From NCBI GenBank assembly GCA_022695795.1, contig MU404078.1, positions 310,001-374,000 on the forward strand: a DNA stretch of 64,000 nt, given 5' to 3'. Each line of letters starts with the position of its first letter. The stretch's first letter is position 1. Position numbers and translations under genes: made by a program. Positions 1 through 10,146 of the stretch are shown here, in pieces. Under the pieces are notes generated by a model. The model was not told the DNA's origin. It saw nothing but the letters and a program-made list of their open reading frames with translations, and did not search any database. The stretch comes from Biscogniauxia marginata (Eukaryota > Ascomycota > Sordariomycetes > Xylariales > Xylariaceae).

Positions 1-2974
1 TTTGGTTTAATAAAGCATTACGCCGCGGACTTATTTTGTTTTTAACGTATTTAAGGTTAATAATCGACGTGTTACGAAAATAATTAATACTAGGTTTTTA
101 AGTGCGAGGTTTAGTTAAGTCAAGGATACATTGTTTAAGATTAATTCGTTTATAATTACGACGAGGTTTTTTTCTTTTTTAAAAGATAATACCCGGCCTT
201 TTTATTTTCGTTTTATAAATAAAAAGTAACGGCTTAATATTATTTTAAATTATTATTATTATTTTCGTGTTAAGTCTTAATTATAGTTTTTCCTTTTTTT
301 ATTTAGTTACTTATTAATTAAGTTATAAAAGCTTATAATAACGAAACGGATACATTTTATTAAATTAAAAAAGAGAATATTATAAAGTATAATCTTTACG
401 TTATAATATTGATTTATATACTTTTTTTTATTGTTAAAAAGTTTATTCGTAAAAGGGTAAATAATGTTACGGCTAAAATAAAGAGGATAAATATAGATAA
501 AAAGTTTAAACCCTCGAAACGGAAAGCGGATAAAGAGATTTCGGATAATGAGAATAAAAAGCCTAAGCGTAAGTATATAGCTACCTTTACTTTTCGATTT
601 AAAATGTAGCTTTTATCTAGAATTTTAGAAATTGCCGGTGGTTTAATTAATAATAACCCTAGTGTTACTCTTCTTGCTTTAAAGGTTCGGGATTTATCTA
701 TTTCCGTTTATTAAGTTTAAAAAAATGCTATGTTCGTAAATAAAACTAGGACTAAGGAATAACCGCTTTTTTATGGTATTTTTTAATAAAAATAATAATT
801 AATTTTTTAGGTTTTTAAATTTTTAATTTATTTTATATAATAAAAACTTTAATTCTTTATACTTTGAAGTTACTATTAATTTTTACCTTTTTAATAAATT
901 AATTAAGAGCCTCCGTTTAACTATTTAAAATACGGGGTCTTTCTCGTTCGATAAAAAGTGAAGATTTAATTTCCATAAATATATAATTTCTTTTTAATTA
1001 TTTCACGTTTATTCCAGGGTAATTCTTGAGATCTTAATTAAAAATATAAATATATAACAAGGCTTAGTTTATGAAACTTATAAAGCGTATATATTTATTT
1101 GTAAAACTAATTAAGTCCTTTATTATTTAAAGGGATGTTATTTACGATGATATAATCGACGTTCTCGTTTATTAACGCGGCGTTTTATACTTTAATTATA
1201 TAATAATAAAATCCGAGAAATTAGGTTTATATTATCTTAAAAAAACAAGTTTCTCTATAAATATATAATATATAAGGTCGTTTTAAATAAATATTAACAT
1301 TATATTTTTTATAAAACCGCGAATAAGTCTTTACTAATTTACTAAAACGTATTTTTTTAAATGTTATATATAACCCCCCCTTTATAAGGGGGAGAACCCC
1401 TCAAGAAACGAGGGTAAGAAAGGGACCCGGAATAAAAAAAAAGGTTATATAAATTATTATAGAATAAACGTTTATATAAAGCTAGAAACCCTTAAACGAA
1501 CACTTAGCAAGTAAAAAAAACTTCTTATTCCGGGTTAAAACGGCCTCAAGAGGGGAGGTAATTACTTACGGAAGTGCCGAGGAGATTTATAGCGTCTACT
1601 TTATATCGGGGGTGTAAAGGGGGGGGTCCCCCGAGGCACGAGGGTGAGGTACCCCCGAAACCCCTTAAAACGCCTAATAAACTTACGAGTCTTTATAACC
1701 TATGCGTAATTACCCCTCGCCGACGGGCAAGATAATTATAAAAAGTATAATATTAAAAAGTATAATATTAAAAAGTAAAAAAGTACTTACTTAGTTTATT
1801 AAAGAAATTCTCTTTTTTTTATTTTTAAAGTTCTTTTAATAAGTCTTAAATTTTATTAAGGTTTAGTAAAATATATTTCTAGATTATAAGTCTTTACTTT
1901 TAATTCGTATATAAGCTTATTATTATAAAATATAAAATTAAATCTTATAAGGTATATTTTTCGAATTTTTTAAAGAATTCTTTTTTCGTTTAAAAAGTAA
2001 AAGCCTTAAATTAAAAGTTTATTTTAATTTCTTTTTAGTATTTATATAGTTATGTTATATCTTTATCGATATATATAAACCCTTTTTTATATAAATATTT
2101 CTAAGTAATAATCTTATTTTTAATAAAACTAATATTTAAATAAAAACGCTTAATATCGAAGTAATAAGCGTTACGAATTTACTTTTTTTTAAACTATTCG
2201 CTAAATATATAATAATAAAATATATTATTTTTATATTATTTATAATAAACGTAAAAATGTTAAAATTTAAAGGCTTTAATTTCTTCGAGGAATTTCTTAA
2301 TAGGAAAATACATTTTAAGTATATAAAAAAAACGGATTTCGCGTTAAGTTTAAATCGACCCAATTTAAAAGGGTTTTAAAAATCGATTTTTAAAAATCGA
2401 TCCCGTCGAGCTTCGATAAAGGCTTTATAAGAAGTCATTCTCGTTATTAATATAAGTCGGCGTAATAATAAGGTTATTAATACGACTATTCCCTTTATAA
2501 AACGACTATATATAAATAAAGATAAAAAGAGGGGGGTATTTACACGATAACGAGGGCTTTTCGAGCTTAAAACTAAGCTCGAAAAACGTTTATTAAAAAG
2601 TTTTTATTCGTACACCTAATTAAATACGTTACTAAAACTAAAAGGTATATTAATATCGAGTATTACGAAGTTTATTAATAAGCCCGGCGAACTATTACGA
2701 GAAAAGGGGCTTAAATCTCTATAACGGTCCTCTTTTCCGCTCTCTAGTTCGAAAAGTTAAATTAAGCCTATTTATATTAAAAAAACGTGTAATTAGTTAA
2801 TAATAAAACGTATTATTAAATAATATAGTTATTAAAACGGTAGTTACTACTTAAACGAAGTGTATAAAAATATATATAGTAATTAATAGTGTTTAATAAT
2901 GTTTTAATATTTATAAAGTATTCGTTATAAGATTTGTTTTTTTCTTTATACTTTTTCTTAACATTATGACGAAT
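1..2974. other. AT-rich RIP-degraded block, no intact gene
   Basis: This stretch is extremely AT-rich, with long runs of TA-rich words and few CpA dinucleotides, as expected for RIP-mutated repeats. Short coding-like frames survive, for example about 2136-2363 (readable on either strand) and 409-609 on +, but none matches a family I recognise. A perfect short hairpin lies at about 2555-2590, where TTTTCGAGCTTA pairs with its complement. I see no intact gene here. Confidence 0.7.
1371..1722. repeat. two G/C-run clusters sharing a motif, inside AT-rich DNA
   Basis: Two short clusters of G and C runs (about 1371-1432 and 1610-1722) stand out from the surrounding AT-rich DNA. Both contain ACGAGGGTRAG preceded by a GGGGG..CCCC hairpin-like run, about 240 bp apart. 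Runs of C followed by C, and C before G, contain no CpA, so they may have survived RIP where neighbouring sequence did not. They could be remnants of a structured transposon end; I cannot assign a family. Confidence 0.4.
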
Positions 2975-3345
2975 ACTTTTAATATTACTTATAAAAATCG
3001 AAAAAATCTCAGACCTTTTTTCTAGTTATATAATTATATAATTTAATTAAAATAAAATTTAAAAAAATTAATATTAAAAAACATAAAAAGAAAACACGTG
3101 AAAACTAAAATTATAATAAAACGTATAAACTTTTTTACGTATTTCTTTATATATTTTACTTTTTATTTTTTTTGAATTTTATTTTAGTTAAATTATATAG
3201 TTATATAACTAGAAAAAAAAGTCCGAGATTTTTTCGATTTTTATAAGTAATATTATAAATTTTCGAAAAAGTCGATTTTATATAAGAAACCATTTCGTTC
3301 GCGAGCTTGTTTCGTTCACTTGTTTGTGTGGTACGTTAATTATGT
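2975..3345. repeat. inverted-repeat (foldback) element A
   Basis: A left arm at about 2979-3065 is closely matched by the reverse complement of a right arm at about 3167-3252, with a short centre between them. The right flank (to about 3345) has an outer segment distantly similar to the end of the palindrome at 3391-3806. It looks like a non-autonomous MITE-like element missing part of one side. No open frame is present. Confidence 0.55.
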
Positions 3346-3390
3346 TATATATAATACTTATATAGTACGTAATTTTTAAAGTATTAATTA

Positions 3391-3806
3391 TAACGTGTCT
3401 CATAAGCAAGTAAGTCACATAAGCGAGTAAGCCACTTAATTTCCCATATAAAATCGACTTTTTTAAAAATTCATAACTTCGCACGTAAAAATCGTAAAAC
3501 TCCTAAACCTTCTTTTTTAATTATATAATTATTTATTTTAATTAGAAGAAAAATAAAAAAAATAAAAATGAAATATATAAAGAAATACGTAAAAAGGTTT
3601 ATATGTTTTGTTTTAATTTTAGTTTTTATACGTTTTTTTTCGATTTTACTTTTAATTAAAGTGAATAATTATATAATTAAAAAAGAAGGTTTAGGATTTT
3701 TACGATTTTTACGCGCGAAGTTATAAATTTTTAAAAAAGTCGATTTTATATGGGAAATTAAATGGCTTACTCGCTTATATGGCTTACTTGCTTATAAGAC
3801 ACGTTA
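3391..3806. mobile_element. MITE-like palindromic element B, about 416 bp
   Basis: About 155 bp at the left (3391-3545) are repeated as a near-perfect reverse complement at the right (about 3654-3806). Most mismatches between the arms are C/T or G/A, as RIP would produce. The outer arms contain two imperfect tandem copies of a word like TAAGCAAGTAAGCCACA. Both ends read TAACGTGTC or its complement, compatible with a TA target site as in Tc1/mariner-type MITEs, although TA is too short to prove insertion. It has no coding capacity. Confidence 0.6.
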
Positions 3807-4009
3807 TCTTATAATTTATAAGTATTTAATTAATAATAATTTTTATTTAAATTTTAAAATCTTTAATATTTTATTAATAAAGTTTAATATAATATATTTA
3901 ATTATATAAAATAATTTAATATTACTTATTAAACTATTATATAATTAATGCGAATATATATAAGGTGTGTAAATAATAAAACTATATAAAGAAAAAAGAG
4001 GAGCCTTAT

Positions 4010-4448
4010 TGTTACAAACCAACTGTGTTGGAAGGGTTTCCAGCAGGGGTAATCGGGCACGGACCAAGACTGGACGGACCAGTGGTCCCCTCCTTTGTAA
4101 TGTGATGTAACATCACGTGACCCAATCAGAGGTATTCATTTGATTAAGTTTGATTCTTTTAATATCCAACATACTAAACAGAAAGAACGTATATAAAGGA
4201 AAATAAGTATAAGAAGGATGAAATTTCCTTTATATCTAGTTATTCTTTCTAGCTTTTTAACTATTAATTTAAGACTATAATCACTCTTTAATATTATAAT
4301 GAGAATACATTAAAATCTTTTTAACGAATAAAACATTATAAATCACTTAAACCAATCTTAATCCACTATTACCTTTAAATTAAGAAAACCTAATACGTAT
4401 TTATTTGTGAAGTTAGCTGACTAGGAACATATAAAGAGGTTCGTCACA
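4010..4448 (+). mobile_element. solo LTR of the Ty3 family (type A2), perfect target duplication
   Basis: This 439-bp LTR begins TGTTACAAAC and ends GTTCGTCACA, which are near-inverted termini with TG..CA ends. It is flanked by the 5-bp direct repeat CTTAT (4005-4009 and 4449-4453). Its 3' half matches the R/U5 of the LTRs at 18346, 25403 and 44515, and its 5' half matches only the LTR at 44515. The 5' half has near-normal base composition with many CpA sites, whereas the 3' half is AT-enriched. No internal element sequence remains, so it arose by LTR-LTR recombination. TCACGTGA is intact at 4113-4120. Confidence 0.9.
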
Positions 4449-4453
4449 CTTAT

Positions 4454-5227
4454 AAACTAAAGGCTTATAAGCTTTATTTTATAAACCTTTATCTTTTTTA
4501 TTTAGTTAAGTTATTTAAAGTTGAGGTTTATAAGGTTTTTTAAACCTTTATAACTTTATATTAATAACGTATTATATAAACGAATAAACTATATAAACAA
4601 ATAAACTAGTTTTTATAATTTTTATAGTTTTAATTATTAAATAATAATTAATAATTATTATTATTTAAATCATTTTTTTATTTTATACTTTAAAAACTAA
4701 ATATTTTTATATTAAATATTTAGTTTTTTAATATATTATTTATTTATACATTTTATTTTTTTTCGATTTTATTTTAAATGAAACTATATAATTATATAAC
4801 TAAAAAAAAGGTCCGAAATTTCTCCGACTTTTATATATAAAATTATAAATTTTCAAAAAAGTCGATTTTATATAAGAAATTATTTCGTTTATAAGTTTGT
4901 TTTATTTATTCATTTATATAATATGTTATTAGTTTTTCATTTATATATTTAAGTTATTTATAATATTATATTAATATTATTAATTATTAATTTTAATTTT
5001 ATAAAACGTTATTTAAAAATGTAATAAATTAACTCAATTAATTTATATATTAAAAAATTTAATATTTATATTATATAAAAATATTTAAGTTTTAAAATAT
5101 AAAATTAAATATAACGATTTAAATAATAATATTTATTTATTAATTTTAATGTTAAATTAATAATAATAAAAATTAATTTATATATATATATAATTTACTT
5201 ATTTATAAAAAACGTTAAAATTATTAT
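4454..5227. other. AT-rich spacer with a half copy of element A
   Basis: This AT-rich spacer has no gene. The segment 4750-4935 matches the right half of the foldback element at 3167-3345 and includes the word GTCGATTTTATATAAGAAA. The left arm is not recognisable. Confidence 0.5.
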
Positions 5228-5600
5228 AATAATATAAAAGGTTTTAAAATAATGTTTAATTTCTTAGTTCTTTAATAAAAATATAAAATATATAAAAAAT
5301 GAAAATAAAAATGGTTATTAAGGTCATTTTAATAGTTAAATATATTTAAACCTTTATTTAAACTTTATTATTTTATAAGTGTCACGGCTTAATAATGCTA
5401 GGTTTAACAAGATAATAAACAAAGCACCTCGTTATTATATTCATTATAAAATAATAAAGTTAAAGTAAAACTTGAAATGTATTTAGCTACTAAAATGGCC
5501 TTAGCAATTATTTGAGATTTTCCTTCTTTTTTATTTTTAGTATTTTTATTAATAAACTAAGAAATTAAACATTATTTTAAATCTTTTTATGTTATTATAA
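5228..5600. repeat. foldback element C, copy 1
   Basis: A left arm (about 5228-5378) pairs, at roughly 80 percent by eye, with the reverse complement of a right arm (about 5441-5600). A unique-looking loop starting TCACGGCTTAATAATGCTAG lies between them. The first bases right of the arm (CACGAGGTATTTG) resemble the reverse complement of part of the loop, suggesting nested inverted repeats. A second copy in the same orientation lies at about 17256-17600, on the other side of the gene block. No coding frame is present. Confidence 0.6.
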
Positions 5601-6121
5601 TCACGAGGTATTTGTTTATTATTTTATTATTATTAAATTATAATAAAAACTTTATAATTAAAAACATTTTTATAATTTTATATTAATATTTTTATTAATA
5701 AATTAATAAATTAAATATTATAATAATATAAATGGTATTAAAAATGATGTTATAACGGTAATTAATTAATTATATTATATTAACCCGCTTTTAAAAAAGT
5801 AATAAAATATTAAGTTTACCGACTTAATATTTTAAGTTAAATTATAAACTATGTAACGGTTTTTAAATATTATATATAAAAAGGAAAAAAATAAATAATA
5901 ACTAGAGCTATTTATATAATTAAATAAATATATATAAATAATAAGTATATATTTTTTATATTAATTATTTTTAACTTTTATTTAGTTATTTAAATAGTTG
6001 TTTAACTGTTATATTAAGTATTACTCTTAATAACACTTATATTATTATGATAATTCAATATAAATAGTTGCTCTTCACGCCTTTTTCGTTTATAGCTTAG
6101 TAAATATAACTTAAAATCACA
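5601..6121. other. AT-rich spacer ending at the block boundary
   Basis: This is AT-rich, gene-free DNA. Base composition changes abruptly near 6110-6125, where the normal-composition gene block begins. Confidence 0.6.
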
Positions 6122-6421
6122 TGACTGCTTCGTGATTCTTGATTGCCATGGGATCCGTCACTTGTTATTTATTTTGAAACTAACAAAAGTGCGTTTCGTT
6201 TCTTTGTTGGTTTTTAGGCTTTGGTTTAGGAATGTCACTCGATACATTTATAGTATCATCGTAAAAACAACATGAAGCCCACCTCGAAATACCATGATTC
6301 CACCCGCTAAATCATTTGCATTCATGCATTCTAACATAGTCGCCTCGTTTCCTTTTCGCACCTCAGTTACGTTGTGCGCCGAGTCCCCTGAGAACATAAA
6401 GCCAACCAAGTTTCCATCATA

Positions 6422-6928
6422 ATGTGCGTCCCCCTCTGGGAACAAGATCGCTGTGCCCAACAAGACTGCGACAAGCCTATTGGAAAGACACGAATCGTTA
6501 AGTACAGACGCTGCAACAAGCTTCCCAAGGGCACCAAACCACGGAATTGCGAGCACTTAAACCAGCGCGGCGAATGCATCAGGTTATCGCCAGTCAAGTA
6601 CTGTAGCAAAGCATGCGAGCTCGCAGACCTAGGTAATGTCTTCGACGCTGTCGATGCGCTACGCGTAGGAGTCAAGGTGCTAGAGAGGAAGCAACGGAAA
6701 CAGGTTAGGTTCGCAGCGAAGCTAGTTGAGAAAAGTAATCTACTAGCGAGGAAGACAAGACGGGTTTTAAAAAAGAGACGGGGGCCCGGAAAGGATGAGA
6801 ATGAAGACGACGATGATTCAGACGAGGACGAAGAGGAAGACGATGATGGCGATGGTGACGAGGAGCAGGGAAGTGAATCAGATGACAGCGATAGTATGGA
6901 ATGGGAAGCGAGCACCAGCCCAGTCTAG
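6422..6928 (+). CDS. small protein with Cys-rich N-terminus and acidic tail, function unknown
   Basis: This is a single-exon frame of 168 codons. Residues 1-80 hold about eight cysteines in a spaced arrangement: C-x4-C near residues 11-16, then a Cys in RRCNK, a C..H pair, and a final YCSKAC that resembles half of a MYND-type zinc ligand set. A zinc-binding fold is therefore plausible but not shown. Residues 85-120 are strongly basic (KQRKQVR, RKTRRVLKKRR). Residues 125-160 are almost entirely Asp, Glu and Ser. There is no signal peptide or membrane segment. The ATG at 6422 is used because a TGA lies in frame just upstream; an upstream exon cannot be excluded. It sits about 300 bp from the AT-rich block. 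I do not recognise the family. Overlapping frames on the minus strand look like shadows of the acidic codons. Confidence 0.6.
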   Translation: MCVPLWEQDRCAQQDCDKPIGKTRIVKYRRCNKLPKGTKPRNCEHLNQRGECIRLSPVKYCSKACELADLGNVFDAVDALRVGVKVLERKQRKQVRFAAKLVEKSNLLARKTRRVLKKRRGPGKDENEDDDDSDEDEEEDDDGDGDEEQGSESDDSDSMEWEASTSPV

Positions 6929-7955
6929 GGTAAAAAGCCGATATATCATGAGTGTGATTACCCTGAATTGTGGCCATACGACAGGGTGCTAATGGGATAT
7001 ATGTGAATAACTGAGTTGTCAAGATGAACTAGACAATGCCTATTCACTAATCTTCCATGTACATTGGACGCATCTCCAAGGGTAGTGGCAGTACCTCGGC
7101 AATGAGAAAATTCAGGTACTAAATCGATTTTAGAGAAAGGAGGGAGGATCCATGGTGGAAACTAGTTAGATTCACTATCGTAGCTCGGGCACGATCGATC
7201 TTGCTGGATATTCTATACCGTTAAAAATCAGAGCGTCTTATACGAAACGATGTAACTCTTAAAGTGAGCCGAATTATTCATTGTGAACCTACTTACTACA
7301 CATAGGGAATACTAGCAACAGGCATTAGACGTTGATATATTGACACAGTTCAACATTCCGCTTTTCTTCCTTTTTTTTCGGTATCATGAAACTGAGATGT
7401 GGGGGAAAGAAATCTTGCAAACTTCATGGTTCTGCGGAGGCTGTCTAATAGAGGTAGATGAAAGTGACACCTAGACAGAACCGTCAATCTTGGTATTAAA
7501 AGTAGACTTTATATCACTTTTAAAGCATATCATACGCCCATTAGCAGCATGGATCAACTTACAAAATATGAAACTACACGAAGATGGACTTTAGAAACTA
7601 CAAAAAACCGCCAGTTGACTTCTACTCTAAGGTCATATCGCAATATTGAAGGTCGTACATAATGCAATTAATACGTACTGTCTCTTCTTATAATCACACC
7701 ACATCGTGAATTATCACTCTCGCTACCGCACCGCTCTTAACCCCCTGATTCTTCCAGACTCGTGGAAACCCTTTGTTTCTACGGTCTCAATAAGCTATTA
7801 TACAAATCCGGCTGCTGCTTCAAACATAGGTCATAGATAAATATTGATTGGTAGCATACTTCTAAGACAACGATTGAGAAAATGTAACACCTGCGTTGCA
7901 TCGTTGTCTCGCCGCAAATGCTTCATGGTGAATTTAAAACTGCTATTTTATACTG
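6929..7955. other. intergenic, nothing recognised
   Basis: This is about 1 kb of normal-composition DNA with no frame I can support, no tRNA-like fold noticed and no repeat seen. Confidence 0.5.
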
Positions 7956-8403
7956 TTACATTTCTAGCCTATTAGGCTTGGACTTAGCCCCACAAAGTCT
8001 CAGTGAAAAAACTTGTTTATAATCATAAGCTTTTGCCCTTAATTCCGGGCTGATATGTAGTTGTCGTAGCTCAGGGTCTTCTTTATTCAGTTCTATTGCC
8101 TTCTGCCTCTCGACAAAGCAGCTATTCCTTTGACAGTGATGAATGAAAATGTTTAAAGCACAAGGTATTTGTCTTGGGTACGTCTTTGTATTCAACCAAG
8201 TTGTTTCTCGTGTGACTCACACATAAACCATCAACTGAGATATAAGTATATAGCATATCGGACTTCAACAGATTCGGGTTTATACACTCATTAGCTAGAA
8301 AGGAAATAAGCAAGCCATACTGTTCTTCCACGGACCCGTGGTATATTATCATCTCGTATTTTGAGTTATCTTCTAAATTATTAACGATCATAATCGAAGC
8401 CAA
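7956..8403 (-). CDS. possible two-exon small gene, uncertain
   Basis: A frame starting at 8403 reads 74 codons to 8182. A possible intron at 8109-8181 (73 nt, GTACCC..GAG) would join it in frame to 8108-7956, giving about 124 residues. The second exon contains a charged stretch with PELRAKAYDYKQ. The product is not one I recognise and has no signal peptide or evident domain. Its start lies only 12 bp from the oppositely oriented start at 8416, leaving almost no room for a 5' leader, which counts against it. The frame may be a chance opening. Confidence 0.22.
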
Positions 8404-8415
8404 CCCCTATTCAAC

Positions 8416-10146
8416 ATGTTTAGTAACAACCCAATTGATAAAGATCTGGATGGGGACGGCTCGGCGAGCCCAGACTCTTTCGTTACCCCTCCCAACGACG
8501 GAGAATCTCCCATCTCGAGTGAATCGGGAACGCCCACTGGGACCAGCGCTTCTTCTACCATAGGGGGCTTCTCTGCAGCTTCCCCCGGCTTCGACCCTGC
8601 CGACAAAGAGAGCATCATCAAGCACTACAAAAGTAAGAAGGAGAAGGGCATTCTTCCCAAGGACGACCAGTTTGAAGAGTCTATCGAAGATGAAATTGAG
8701 AAAGTGATTACCAACTTTGAGGCAGAAGCGGGCAGAAAAGCCAGTGCTGAAGAACGCAAGGCCATGTCGGAGCGTGCTCGAAGGATTCGTGGCGGCGGCT
8801 GGCTCGAAGGCCTCAAATCAACGCTTGTGGGTAAATCAGGTGTTCCCATGGAGCATTTCAATCGTCTTGCAGCTCAGTACGAATCTACGATTCCTATGAT
8901 GATGCAACGACTAGCCGCTGCCGATAAGAAAATTGACGACAAAGACAAGCAAATTGAAGACCTCCGAGAGAAACTTTCAAATAAGCCATCTACAGATAGT
9001 TCAGGCTCTAACACAGGCCAAGAGGAGATCGAGAGGCTGAAGCAAGAAAACCTTGCTTTGGAGGGGAGAAACGCCGCCATTGCAAAGCAGCTTCGAAAGG
9101 AAGAGGACAAAAACTCAGACCTCGAGGACAAGCTTGAGAAGTGCCAATCACATGGCAACAAACTTCAGGCCAATATCGACAAGCTTGAAGCCGCTGACGA
9201 AGGATCATCAAAAGGGAATGACGATGCCAGCTCACCAGGTAACAATCAGAAACTTAAAGACGAGATCAAGAGTCTCAAGGAACAAATCAAATCATTGAGT
9301 GATGCAGAGGGACTTCAAGAGCGAAATAAGAAGCTCCAGGCTAGATTAGAGAAGTGCCTGGCATCCAAATCGGCTAACGATGAAGCGAACAGGAGGAGGC
9401 TTGAAAAGGAGATAGCAAATCTCAAGGAGCAGATCAAGGATCTTGAGAACGAGCTGAAGAGTAGCCGGGATGCATTGACTCCAGACCAGCGCTCAACTGC
9501 AGATCTCCTTAAACTCGTTGATGACCTCCAGAAACAAAACAAGGTCCTTGCTACGTCTCGAGACAAGTTCCGCAATGACTGGGCAGCAAACATGACTGGC
9601 GACGAGCATAACAGACATCTCGCGCAGTTCTGGGATCTTGTCGAGAAAACGCGGAAGGAGATGGGAGAGCTTCAGCAGCTCGTCGACGCTCTCTACCAGA
9701 CACTTGGCTTTAAGGAGAAATATCTCGACGCCAAAGATGCGCTGAACAGGATGACCAAGGCATCCACTACCCCACATAATGCCACCCTCCAAGTGCAGCT
9801 ATTGACCGCAAAGCTCGAGGCGAAGGAGCACGAGGTAAGAGTGTTTCGGCTACGGGAGCAACTGGCCAACGCGATCACGCGCAAGACAGAGGCGGAGATC
9901 AAGATGGAGCTGGGCGTCTACGAGGAGGAGGAACTGGAGCGTCGCGTCACTGCCCGCACCCAAATGTATCGGCTCCATCGTCGGGCGTACCTCGATAATA
10001 TCTTCGGTGCCAATATTGCGTTTCGCGAGATGGCGCGTCAGATCACTGACACACGGACCAGAGATCGCATCAACCAGATCCGCTTCCGATACCTAGAGCC
10101 CTCGAGCCTTCCGATGCCGCCGGCGCCCGTAGTAGGCGGTCCTTAG
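8416..10146 (+). CDS. 576-residue coiled-coil protein, function unknown
   Basis: This is an uninterrupted 576-codon frame. Residues 1-60 are Ser/Thr/Pro/Gly-rich and probably disordered. Residues 60-160 are charged and contain RARRIRGGGWLEGLK. From about 165 to 400 the sequence is an almost continuous heptad-type coiled coil rich in Glu, Lys, Leu and Gln, with repeated KLxxEIxxLKEQI-like units, broken once by a Ser/Gly/Asn-rich linker near 263-275. Residues 400-560 are helical and charged, with many Arg and Glu. The end is Pro-rich (PMPPAPVVGGP). There is no signal peptide, membrane segment or known catalytic motif. A scaffold or filament-associated role is possible for such proteins but is not shown by the sequence. 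GC content is higher towards the 3' end. Codon use is coherent throughout, so the gene looks intact. Confidence 0.8.
   Translation: MFSNNPIDKDLDGDGSASPDSFVTPPNDGESPISSESGTPTGTSASSTIGGFSAASPGFDPADKESIIKHYKSKKEKGILPKDDQFEESIEDEIEKVITNFEAEAGRKASAEERKAMSERARRIRGGGWLEGLKSTLVGKSGVPMEHFNRLAAQYESTIPMMMQRLAAADKKIDDKDKQIEDLREKLSNKPSTDSSGSNTGQEEIERLKQENLALEGRNAAIAKQLRKEEDKNSDLEDKLEKCQSHGNKLQANIDKLEAADEGSSKGNDDASSPGNNQKLKDEIKSLKEQIKSLSDAEGLQERNKKLQARLEKCLASKSANDEANRRRLEKEIANLKEQIKDLENELKSSRDALTPDQRSTADLLKLVDDLQKQNKVLATSRDKFRNDWAANMTGDEHNRHLAQFWDLVEKTRKEMGELQQLVDALYQTLGFKEKYLDAKDALNRMTKASTTPHNATLQVQLLTAKLEAKEHEVRVFRLREQLANAITRKTEAEIKMELGVYEEEELERRVTARTQMYRLHRRAYLDNIFGANIAFREMARQITDTRTRDRINQIRFRYLEPSSLPMPPAPVVGGP

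Noticed and set aside
6367..6915. 182-codon minus-strand frame opposite the small acidic protein
   Set aside because: Its Ser/Pro/Leu-rich product is the mirror of Asp/Glu codons on the + strand; it is a shadow.
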